The notes under the pieces: model-generated | Databases searched by the model: none | What the model saw: the letters and a program-made list of their open reading frames with translations, nothing else | Told to the model about the DNA's origin: nothing | Part shown: in pieces, positions 35,239 through 44,701 of the stretch | Numbering within the stretch: the stretch's first letter is position 1 | How the letters are laid out: every line of letters starts with the position of its first letter | Made by a program: the position numbers and the translations under genes | From: Daldinia sp. FL1419 | Lineage: Eukaryota; Ascomycota; Sordariomycetes; Xylariales; Hypoxylaceae | NCBI GenBank assembly: GCA_025201765.1 | Contig: MU623463.1 | Coordinates: forward strand, 45,052-109,051 | Direction: 5' to 3' | DNA length: 64,000 nucleotides

Positions 35239-37721
35239 CTTTAAACACGAGCCAAAAATAGGTTCCGCTGTTATTATAATTGCGTCGATCAGCCTTTACC
35301 CTAGACAGTAATGCTTTCTTCGCCTTATACGCTTACCTACCCGGGTACCTCAGGAGATAGCTAAGGCGGTGGTCAACGCAACTCACGCACCCTTCGAGTG
35401 TCTCATGAAGAGCTTTTATATATTCTATTCGAGTTCTATAAATAAAACGCCTACTTGGCATACGCTAACTAAGAGCCAAGCCTTGGATATCCGGATCGCT
35501 TATGTCCTATTGTAATCACTAGTATCGAAATGAAGTGTGACGATGTATCGTGAGGAAGGATTTCATTATTTATGACTAGCGACCTCGTCAGTTCAGGTCA
35601 GGTCAATTAACCATATATGCTTGACCTTATTCAGGTCAGGTTAGGCTTTTTGAAATTTGAAGCTTACCTAGCCATATCGTGAGCTTGGCTTGAGGTATGC
35701 CTGAGGCATTAGTCTTATTGATATTGGTAAATTTTCGGAAGCAAAATCTCTCAATTCCTATTGGTTGAACTTGGTACGTACCGAAATAGATACCCACCTA
35801 ATCCCACCACCACCTATTTTGGAAATTCTTCTTTTATATCTCTTTTTCAAAAATACTAAAAAATTGTTATAACCTCAAAAAATACCATTTTAACCAACCT
35901 CAGTACGTGTTTTTATTATTCCAAACTTAATATATACGTACCTCAATACGTACTTTACATGCACAAATCAATCCATAGCCCGAGCCCACTTTTAATCTTT
36001 ATATAAGTGGTTGCCCCTACCCTCCTCTCTCTTTTACATCCACTTTTTCAAGATTCTTAAAATATTAAAATATTATTGTCATTTTGTTTTTCGAGGTTTT
36101 GGCTAACCTCATATAGTATATAAAAAAAGGATAAAAATTCCGTAATTTAAAAATATTAAAATTATTTAAATAATTAATTATTATTTCATTTAAATTAAAA
36201 TGTTAACAAATGCCTCAATATTTTCAAAAAATAATACATATATAATTAATAAAATTATTTTGAATGGATTAATTACATACCTCCGATATATATTAAAGTA
36301 GGGTTTAAAAACCTTATCTTATCTATTTACTAATCAGATAAAAAAATTTCGGGCCTGGCCTGGGTAGGCCTTGTAAAAATTAGACCTGGGCAGGTTAGGT
36401 CAGGTTAGGTACAGTTCAGGTCAGGCTTTTAACTGAACTGACAAGGTTGCTGTCTACGACACGTTATTCGATAAGAATATTTGAAATTATAACTTGCTAA
36501 GTTATCACTGCATATAATATTACGTCATGAAGAAACGTATCATATTTCTGAAAAGAATCGAGGTGACTTTTGTTCCGTTGACAGAGCTGCGTAAAGACAG
36601 AGGTACTTGTATATAAGGTATAGATATAGGATGTAAGTAGGTACTTACTACATACTTATGCACTTACCTAACTATAGATATCCCCTTAACTGGTATATTT
36701 CTACCTACATATTGAGGGCTGCCAATTGGGGGCTTTGAAAAAGTGTTAAGAGTCTATTGCAAGACCTGGGGTACCAGGACAATTGATAAATACCATTGTT
36801 TACAAGTCCCGACTACCTGCTCCTGGGACCAGGCTGCAGACTCTTAAAACAAGAGTTATCAGCTGACAAGGGGTAGGCACCTATGTTTTAGCGCAGCAGG
36901 GATAGAAATTGTCGATCGGTCAAAAGTTGTTTCGGGGTAGGTAAGATCCTATCCCGCTAGGAGGTACTAACCTTACTGTACTAGGTTACCTACTTACCCC
37001 GTGTGTATTGCCTGAACTTGTCTAAGTTCACTGAGATAAGGTTGAGCAACAGTTCAGCAACAATTCAGCAATGGTTTAACAATATAAGAGTGTGGCAGAT
37101 CCCGGCGAGAAATCCCCAATGTAAGCATTACCCGGGGGAGGGTTGTCGTTTTAAAGTGCCGAACGAATGCGCCGGCGAAGATGGTGCTTTTGCGGGCTTC
37201 GGGTTTTGTGATGATGGAGTACGACGTATGTATAAATAGGAGATATGCGCCTAAGTTGCCGGCTACTTTTGATACTTATACCTAACAAGTTGATAGCTAA
37301 CCGCTTCTTTCGGACCTGAGTTTGAGTAACCCCGTCAATGTCACAGCAGCACGTGTCTTGTGTCTCTGAATTAGTCTGTGTTCAGAATCCGGGGGTTGGA
37401 GTAGAGCGTGCGGGTGAGAGCTAAAAGTAGTATAAGCGGGCAGTGACCGAATGAGGAGTGTCATAGTTGCCTACTCCACGTCTTAACTCGGCAGATTACC
37501 ATCGACCAATAGCACAACACAAGGATAAATACCGAATTGGGGCGCCGATGCGTATCATACCTAGCTATCTGTCTATTTGATTGAATACCTCGGGCTTGGG
37601 AGACATGGACATTTATGCTCTTCAACTTGCTTGTTATCTACCATCGGACTACCCTTAATTCCCTACTGGTTCACTTCGTCCTCTTCCAGATCGGAATACA
37701 TGTGTATGTTCCTCCGTTACG
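35239..37721. other. Long gene-free interval between kinase-like and P450 genes
   Basis: About 2.5 kb without a gene. The left third holds the repeat element at 35578-36451. The rest is ordinary AT-leaning DNA with a short GTTCAGCAACA repeat near 37050 and the P450 promoter region at its right end. Confidence 0.5.
35578..36451. mobile_element. Degenerate non-autonomous element with AGGTCAGG subterminal repeats (hAT-like?)
   Basis: Imperfect inverted ends of 19 bp: AGCGACCTCGTCAGTTCAG at 35578-35596 against the reverse complement AGCAACCTTGTCAGTTCAG of 36433-36451. The two differences are transitions. Inside each end are several AGGTCAGG/AGGTTAGG units and, on the right, GGCCTGGCCTGGG, a subterminal style seen in fungal hAT-like elements. 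The centre is very AT-rich with no ORF. I could not find a convincing 8 bp target duplication, so the superfamily is a guess. Confidence 0.45.
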
Positions 37722-39629
37722 ATGTTATTCGATCATTACCTAGCCAGGTTAGGGACCGGAAATGAAACTGGAGTGTTCAGTAGAATTTCAGCGTGGCATT
37801 TGGTTACGTCAACTTTGGTAATTGGGATCATCACTTTGGTAATTGACTACGGCTACATGTTATGGATGCGATCGAAGTTGGTAAGTAGGTGCCTACCTAG
37901 GTACTCATACTACGGATGAACATGAAATAATAACAATATTTGTCACCATCAGCCGCCTGGACCGTTTCCCTGGCCTGTTGTAGGTAACACGTTTATGCTC
38001 CCGGATAATAAGCCGTGGATCTGGTTCGAAGAGCTATCTAAGAAATATGATACGCCGCTTGTCACAATATGGATTGGACGGTAGGAGCATATCGCTGCCG
38101 ATGTGTACTCTCGACTAACTCAGGACAGGAATCCAACAATCTGGATCAACGACGCATGGACGGCTTCAGAGCTCTTCGAGAAACGCGCCGGAGTCTACTC
38201 GTCGCGGCCGCGGATGTTGGTTTTTGCCGAGTTAGGTGCCGGCCAAGACAACTTGGTCAATATGTATACGACGCGTCCTGAAGAGCGTGATCGCTGGCGT
38301 GTCCACCGCAAGCTGATGCACCAAGGCGTGGGTGTACAGTCTGTCCGCAGGTATCGTCGATTTCAGAATAACGAGAGCCGTGTCGTTGCGTACGACTTGC
38401 TCAAGGCTCCTGATGATTATGTAAAACATTTCGAGCGATATGCTACAAGTGTTGTCTCCATTATTGCTTTCGGACGGCGTGTCGAAAGCTGGAATGATCC
38501 TATCATAACAGAAGTCATCGCTGTTATGCATTTAGCTGCCGACCTAAACGTCCCTGGCAAAACTTTCCCTATGCTCATGGAGACTTTCCCATTCCTTGCT
38601 AGATTCCCGAATCAGATTGCCCCTTGGAAGTACGGCTTAGGTAAGAGGCGTGGAACTCACTTTTTTCACGCTCTAGCAGATGAGGCAGTTAAGAAGGAAG
38701 GACATGAGGACTCTTTCGTCCACCATTTATTCTCTGAAGGTCCAAAATATAACCTTAGAGAAGCCGAGATCTCGTCCCTGACAGGAAATCTTTTTGGTGC
38801 CGGATCCGACACTAGCAGCAGCACTTTGATAACCTTCATTCTAGCTTGTTGCGCATTCCCGGAAACACTCGTACCGGCGTGGGAAGAGCTTGATCGTGTA
38901 GTTGGACCCAATAGGAGCCCGACCTGGGAGGACGAAGAAAACCTCCCTTACGTTAAAGCGTTCGTTAAGGAAGTGTTTCGATGGCGTTCGGTTGCTATAA
39001 TAGGGGGTCAGCCTCATGCGCCGACACAGGACGACTATTATAAAGGTTGGCTGATTCCCAAGGGTACCTGGGTCCAGGGTAACGTGTGGGCGATTCATCA
39101 CAATGAGCGCGAATTTCCCCAGCCGGATCGTTTCAACCCGAATCGATTTCTCCCCGGACATCCGGACAGCCGCCCATTCCCTGGGGAGAGGGGATATATG
39201 ACCTTTGGGTGGGGCCGAAGGGTTTGCTCGGGACAAGCACTGGCTGAGCAGGGAACCTGGATTACTGTCGCGAGAGTTCTATGGGGCTTCAATATTCAGA
39301 AGAAAAAGCGCCCGGACGGCAGCACGGTTGATGTGGACATTTTCAATTACACGTAAGTAAAATTCCCTAGTGGATTCGAGCTCGCCTGGATCGGAGAAAC
39401 TAATAGCACATACAGAAACGGGCTCAATATGCGGCCGCAGCCATTTGAATGTGACATCGTACCACGAAGTGAAGGGATTCGTCAAACGATAGAACGTGAG
39501 GGTAGGGAAGCACTAGGAGAGCTAGAACAATATCGTGGGGAAACGAAATACCGTATGTCAACTTTTTACGCGAGAAATGATGTCGCGATGAAGCTTTACG
39601 GGGGAGGTAGCGAAAAGGAATCTTCGTAG
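37722..39629 (+). CDS. Cytochrome P450 monooxygenase
   Basis: A membrane-anchored microsomal P450. Four exons (37722-37880, 37953-38080, 38129-39352, 39416-39629) with introns of 72, 48 and 63 nt give 574 aa. Residues about 29-46 form an N-terminal transmembrane helix, followed by the proline hinge PPGPFPWPVVGN at the start of exon 2. The acceptor of the second intron restores TIWIGRNPTIWINDAW. Further signatures are the I-helix GAGSDTSSS, the K-helix EVFRWR (ExxR), PDRFNPNRFL and the haem loop FGWGRRVCSGQ with Cys about 462. It resembles the group that includes O-methylsterigmatocystin oxidoreductase-like enzymes, but the reaction cannot be predicted. It lies between the NRPS-like and Rossmann genes and shares the latter's direction, 294 bp apart. 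It is a likely tailoring oxygenase. Confidence 0.92.
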
Positions 39630-39850
39630 GATATGTACCTTCCTATGTATGAAGTAGGTACCTACTGCAAATATTGAAATTTGCCCGAGTTGAGGTCGGA
39701 ACGAAGTTAGGCGCGCGCATGTACTACATGTACCTATTGTGCAGAGCGGTTATTACCTAAGAACCTTATTTATAGGACCTAACTCAGTATCTTCCCCTAA
39801 ACCCCCCGCCGCGACGCGACGCGTTTATCCACTTTCCATAACGTTTTCTA

Positions 39851-39872
39851 ACCTAGGTACCTAGGTAGGTAT
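39851..39872. repeat. CCTAGGTACCTAGG palindromic run upstream of 39924 gene
   Basis: A palindromic TAGGTACCTAGGTAGGT-type run ends 52 bp before the start codon at 39924. The same motif sits just upstream of the ABC transporter and GNAT genes. It may be a simple-repeat family of this genome rather than a binding site. Confidence 0.5.
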
Positions 39873-39923
39873 CTTTTCTTAGTCGCGATAAGTATCCGAT
39901 CTCTGGTCTACGGCACAATACTA

Positions 39924-40823
39924 ATGCCGAAATCACGACCCGTGGATGTGATGATGTACGAGAGTGTCAGCCTGCTCATACTCGGAGCTGGTTGGACCTC
40001 GACGTTTCTTATTTCGCTTTTAAAGCGTGAGCGGATCAAGTACGCAGCTACAACTAGAAACGGTCGGGATGGCACAATTCAGTTCCAGTACGATCCTAAA
40101 TCGAGCGACGCGGCGCCTTTCGAGGCATTGCCAATTGCCGAGACGATATTAATCACATTTCCGCTCCATGGAGAAGGTCAGGCTATACATTTGGTGCGCA
40201 TGTATAAATGCACACATCAAACCCCCTCTAGCTCCGAGCCGCACTTCATACAATTAGGCGCCACAAGTATCTGGACTGCTCCAAAATGGCAAGACGAGTC
40301 GTCACCCTATGAGCGTGCCGATACTCGTGCAATGGCTGAGGACGAGCTAATAGCATGCTCGGAGGGTGCTGTGCTAAACCTTGCCGGGTTGTATGGAAAT
40401 GCCCGGCAACCACGGGATTGGGTAGACCGTGTAATCAAGTCCAAGTCTGACCTAAGGGAGAAGGGCGCGCTACATGTTATTCATGGTGAGGATGTTGCCA
40501 GAGCCATTTTCGCCCTACATCAAAACTTTACCCCCAAGAAGCGGTGGCTCCTGACTGACATGCATGTTTACGATTGGTGGGATTTGGCACAGGACTGGGC
40601 AATTCAAGCGTTGAAAAGTTCTGAGATTGGTGTTGATGGAGCCGACACCCCAGCCGCGAAGGTCAACAGGCAGAGGGAATTGTTGAATTGGGTTGGCGAG
40701 GTTATGCTTGAGGAGGATGTAAGGGCTCTCCCTAGAGATACATCTTCGCTAGGGAGAGCACTGGATGGGAGGGGTTTCTGGAAAGCAATGGGTATCTGGC
40801 CGGTTCAGGGGCGAATCAGATAA
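39924..40823 (+). CDS. Atypical Rossmann-fold NAD(P)-binding protein
   Basis: A single-exon 299 aa protein with an N-terminal dinucleotide-binding motif LLILGAGWTSTFLISLL and a nucleotide-sugar-epimerase-like layout (PHFIQLGATSIW, then a YERADTRAMAEDE helix, then NLAGLYGNARQPRDWV and GEDVARAIFAL). This is the pattern of YeeZ-like/atypical extended SDR proteins, which often lack the standard YxxxK catalytic pair; I do not see a clear one here. The start could instead be the ATG pair at 39951/39954 (MMYESVSLL), since the first residues are not conserved-looking. It sits downstream of the P450 on the same strand and may be a reductase or epimerase of the cluster. The function is otherwise unknown. 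Confidence 0.75.
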   Translation: MPKSRPVDVMMYESVSLLILGAGWTSTFLISLLKRERIKYAATTRNGRDGTIQFQYDPKSSDAAPFEALPIAETILITFPLHGEGQAIHLVRMYKCTHQTPSSSEPHFIQLGATSIWTAPKWQDESSPYERADTRAMAEDELIACSEGAVLNLAGLYGNARQPRDWVDRVIKSKSDLREKGALHVIHGEDVARAIFALHQNFTPKKRWLLTDMHVYDWWDLAQDWAIQALKSSEIGVDGADTPAAKVNRQRELLNWVGEVMLEEDVRALPRDTSSLGRALDGRGFWKAMGIWPVQGRIR

Positions 40824-40923
40824 AAGCCAACTCCTCGGCTTTGGTTTATTTTGGGTTTACTTGAAACCTAACAGCAATATTAATGTATTAGATAAGTCCA
40901 TATCAACCGCATCTACGGCAGCC

Positions 40924-41929
40924 TCAACTTAACGACTCCTCCTTATGAATTTCGATGCCTGGCGGTGCGTTCACTAGCGCCTTACACTGAGCGTAAATCA
41001 CGAATTGGCCGGCGACTAGACCACACGTCATTACTATTCTCGGACCCAAACCAGCCAGTAATAGTCTTCTAGGGCCAAACTCTCGTGCGAGCGAAAACAT
41101 CCTGCTTGTCACGCCCTGTTTAGGGTCGCCCGAGCCTTTGTTGATAGCTGATAGCAGTGTGTCAGCTGGGTGAGAGAGCACCGCAGCAGCAACACCGGCC
41201 ACGACACCCGAGGTCAGCTCCACTCCTGTTGACTGTAACTGAGTCATCTTTGCTTTCCGCTCGGGCCCCATGGTGCGGTATATAACTTCAACTGCTGCCT
41301 CGTGTACGGAAAACTGACCCACGGCGTATGGCACTTGCTTAAAGAGCAGCGGTATAAATCCGGAGTAAAATCCCCGTATACCCTCTTCCCTAGCCAGCCG
41401 CATAAAGCCCGTCGTAAGCCCAGATGCGAAGCCGCGCTGGGAAACCAAGCGGATACGCGTAGCCTCGAGCGGACAGAGGGCAATATCGGCAAAGAACTCA
41501 GCCGTCGCACTAGCGCCCAGGTAGATTGCAGTACGCCGCTGTGTTGCTTTCTCTTGGGAACCCGTCATATCGATGAACTTCTTCTTGAAGAATTCATATC
41601 CCGCAAATTTACCGCCGCCCTGCACCAGATAACCGACGGCAGTAGGCCCAAAGCCTGTAAGCAGAGCCGAGGCACCTTCCTTGGCTACTATTTGACGGGA
41701 TGCCCTGACCATATTTAGACCTTTCATCGCATCATCCACCTGAATTCTTGTCTTCACCACATCGATAGGAGTTGCAGCCTTTATTTCCGTTAGAGGTGAT
41801 CACGACTTATAGTTGGACGTTCCAATTAGCACTTACCCCATGAGTGAGGGTCGCCGCAAGGGCACCAGCCCCGAAAAACTTAACATAGTCTCCCGACCTG
41901 AAGTCAGGCGTTATACTTGATGAAGCCAT
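40924..41929 (-). CDS. Mitochondrial phosphate carrier (Mir1/Pic2-like)
   Basis: An inner-membrane carrier of the SLC25 family that imports phosphate. Two exons, 41929-41837 and 41778-40924, with a 58 nt intron give 315 aa. Three carrier repeats are visible with their signatures: ATPIDVVKTRI, LCPLEATRIRL and SHPADTLLSAI. Other phosphate-carrier features are YFGAGALAA-like KFFGAGALAATLTHG, GGGKFAGYEFFKKKF and GFYSGFIPLLFKQVPYA. The first exon supplies MASSSITPDFRSGDYVKFF. It is convergent with the Rossmann gene (about 100 bp between stops). Whether this is the genome's main phosphate carrier or an extra copy cannot be told; beside a biosynthetic cluster the second option deserves checking. Confidence 0.9.
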
Positions 41930-42458
41930 TCTGAAACCGCGCTATAAATCATGGGAAGATTAGGTAGGGATTATTCAAATGGGCACTCTTGTACGATGGA
42001 AGTACGTTGGCGATTACTCAGCGTCGAGTCAAGTTCTAGACAATGCAAAGGACCTAGTGAATCAAATCACTGTCACCGAATTAAATATATACCCTAGCCG
42101 AATTCTTCGATAAGACGTGACTTTTACGTTTCAGCGTTGCTTTAGAAGGGTTTACATGTACCCTTTTAAACCCGGGATTTGATGCTTTGATGGGTTATTC
42201 CGGGCTGGCCGGACCTTGTGAAAGCCTCTGACGTCATGATTTCGACTAACGTTCTTTCTCATGCAGCAAACTTCTTCCCTGTTTATAGGTATTAGTGTTG
42301 TCTATGTATTATTTAATGTATCCTTATACCTAAAAGGTATGGCATCTTGATTAAAGATACAAGGGGATATTAAGGATTTAGTTAATATATAATCAATATA
42401 AAAGATTTTATTAGATATTTTATATAAATTATAGGTATATCTTTTATTAGATATATAT

Positions 42459-42861
42459 TGAACCGGGGCAGTACGCTTACGTACTGAAGCTACCCTATAG
42501 AGCCTATTAGCTTCTATGAAACAACCTATATTAGGGTCTACACAAGCCTTTTCTGGATATATAGGCTTACAAGAGTTGATTCTAACCTAGTCTGATCATC
42601 AAGCATATTCTCATGGCTTTTCATAGCATTCTTGTCATATCTTCTCTACCTAGCTTGAATATATCGTCTTGTTGTGTATCTCTTTGAGCGCCAGCTACCA
42701 TTACAAGCAATCACCTATATTACCTTCTATTTGATCAGCTATAGGCCAACCTTCGGAATATAGTCACCTTGCATCCTTTATCCCATTCATTTCCTTAGGT
42801 TTGTTATGGGGTAGCTGAAGTGTAGGGCATATCCTGCAGGAGCTATTAGAGCTCCTGTTCA
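42459..42861. mobile_element. Solo-LTR-like repeat, copy 1
   Basis: A 403 bp unit starting TGAACCGGGGCAGTACG and ending GAGCTCCTGTTCA, with inverted ends ATATTGAAC/GTTCAATAT. A second diverged copy lies at 54187-54605. The TG..CA termini, internal TATATAGG box and lack of coding capacity suggest a solo LTR. The shared 3' part (GAAGTGTAGGGCATATCCTG, then CAGGAGCTAT) is almost identical between copies. No clean target duplication is visible, since both copies lie in ATAT-rich flanks. Confidence 0.6.
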
Positions 42862-44081
42862 ATATTTATAATTAGAAATTTGTTTGGTGCTTTGTTTAAG
42901 TGGGTGCCGGAGCCAGCCAAGTATCGCGGCCAATACGGAGGTATAACCGCAAATCGTGATGATGATCTCGTTAACGTCCGGAGGGCGTGTACACTACCTA
43001 CCTATATAGCTAGCTAGCGTACTTCGTCCTATAAAGTATACACTGTTTCATATTATTATCATTGACTAAAGAGGCCAAACTCACGAGACTATGTCAAGAT
43101 TCTCGATCTTTTTTCATACCTCAAACCTTGTGCATGTAGGTGGACAGCTTTGAGTTTAAACTTCTTTCTACCTAAAACTTCCAAATTTATCAGATCGTTA
43201 TACTATTATATAATTTAGCACTAGAATGAAGAAGGGGATTATTACTGCGGGAGTGTCGCCTCGGAACATCGTTAGGTTCATTCGCAACTAAGCTACCTAA
43301 CAGCTACATGTGTGTGGCCTAGGTCAATTGTTAAAGATGGGCAAAATAAATGAGAACTAGCTAGAGTAACTGGCGCGTAGTATATAAGGCGTAATTGCTA
43401 GTTTGTAATCACAGCGTCATTTTTTGCGATAGTAACCTTGTTGCAGATTTTACCTAAAGATCGATATTATTATTATTTTCAACTCACCCAGGGTTTTTGG
43501 ACAGTCTCATACGTTATACTATTTAAATTCCCACCAGAGTTTCATTGTGCATAAACCCCTCCCCGAATAGGTAAAGTATCGGTAAGCAGAGAGAAATCAT
43601 TCTGATCATATCATTATTGGATCAATTGCTTTCTTGTTCAAATGCGCCCTAATGCGCCCTTCCTGTAACGGGAATGAGATGCATCCATGGGGGATATTGA
43701 TGTTGGAGCTGAATATTTGAGTTCTAGATCCATTACTCATGGTCTGGTTCTGATAATGTCCAATTATATCCCTCAATCCTGATGTCTCACCTTCCTCTCT
43801 GGCATCCACCACCCCCTTATACGCCCTTCCAATTGAGCCTCACCAAAAGAAGCCTTTATATTGCATGTTTTCCATTCCATGTAATTCCAAAAACTCCGGA
43901 ATCGCAGGTCGGGTCTATGCCAATTCGTTGCTCGGGTTAGTACCCAAAGAGGTACCTAACCTAGATATATAGGTCCCTATTCAAGTGGTCGTCTTATTAG
44001 TTTTCTTTGGTGCTGTGATACAATAGCAGCTCGCAATTATATAATATTGTCGTACCCAGGAGAGCAGTCAAGTAGTAAAAT

Positions 44082-44107
44082 CACCTACCTAGGTACCTAC
44101 CCTACCG
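44082..44107. repeat. CCTACCTAGGTACC palindromic run upstream of the GNAT gene
   Basis: A TACCTAGGTACCTACC-type run ends about 25 bp before the ATG at 44132, so it lies in the promoter or 5' leader. The same theme occurs downstream of this gene at about 44727-44754. Confidence 0.45.
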
Positions 44108-44131
44108 TACCAACTTGCTAGATTGGATAAG

Positions 44132-44701
44132 ATGGGGACGTCAAATGAAAATCTCCAATTCCGCGTCGCAACCCTAGACAACGCTGCGCAAATCCAGCAA
44201 CTAGTGCAATCTGCATTCCGTGCCGAAGACAGCCGAGAAAACTGGACAGGTGACATGGCTCTCGCGTCGCGATTTAGCATTAAAGTCGAGGAGATCGCAA
44301 GCAATATCGCCAAACCCGACAGCGCGTTCCTCATGGCTATCGACGAAAACGGCAGCTTAATCGGCTCCGTGTGTGTCTCTAAGCGCAGCACCGGCCTGGG
44401 CCGCATCTCCATGCTGGCGGTGGACCCTCGCCGCCACCGGGGGGGCCTTGGACGTAAGATCCTATCCAACGCCGAGGAATACTGTCAACGGGCGTGGGGC
44501 GTTGGCAGAATAGGTCTTAATGCTCTTTCTTCCCGCCACGAACTTATCGCGTGGTATATGCGCCGCGGCTACCAGAAAACGGGGGGGCTGACTCAGTTCC
44601 CACGGGAGTGGTTCGCGGGCCTGACTTTACCGGACGACTTATGCTTTGTTGAACTTGAGAAGGATTTGGACACGGCTCATGGTATAGCTGAGACGGTGTA
44701 G
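44132..44701 (+). CDS. GNAT-family N-acetyltransferase
   Basis: A single-exon 189 aa acetyl-CoA-dependent acetyltransferase. The ATG at 44132 (MGTSNENLQFRVATLDNAAQ) is chosen because the frame upstream of it has no other ATG. The GNAT fold is evident: N-terminal FRVATLDNAAQIQQLVQSAF, the beta4 segment ISMLAVDPRRHRGGLGRKIL with the acetyl-CoA pyrophosphate loop RHRGGLG, and the C-terminal ALSSRHELIAWYMRRGYQKTG segment. Substrates of such proteins range from amino acids to polyamines and cannot be predicted. Its place at the edge of the accessory region makes a tailoring role possible but unproven. Confidence 0.85.
   Translation: MGTSNENLQFRVATLDNAAQIQQLVQSAFRAEDSRENWTGDMALASRFSIKVEEIASNIAKPDSAFLMAIDENGSLIGSVCVSKRSTGLGRISMLAVDPRRHRGGLGRKILSNAEEYCQRAWGVGRIGLNALSSRHELIAWYMRRGYQKTGGLTQFPREWFAGLTLPDDLCFVELEKDLDTAHGIAETV

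Larger units (their letters stand above)
41930..44131. other. Gene-free interval containing a solo-LTR-like repeat
   Basis: About 2.2 kb without a supported gene. It contains an AT-rich stretch at 42300-42455, the repeat at 42459-42861, and ordinary sequence up to the GNAT gene. Open frames such as 43606-43812 show no family features. Confidence 0.5.
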
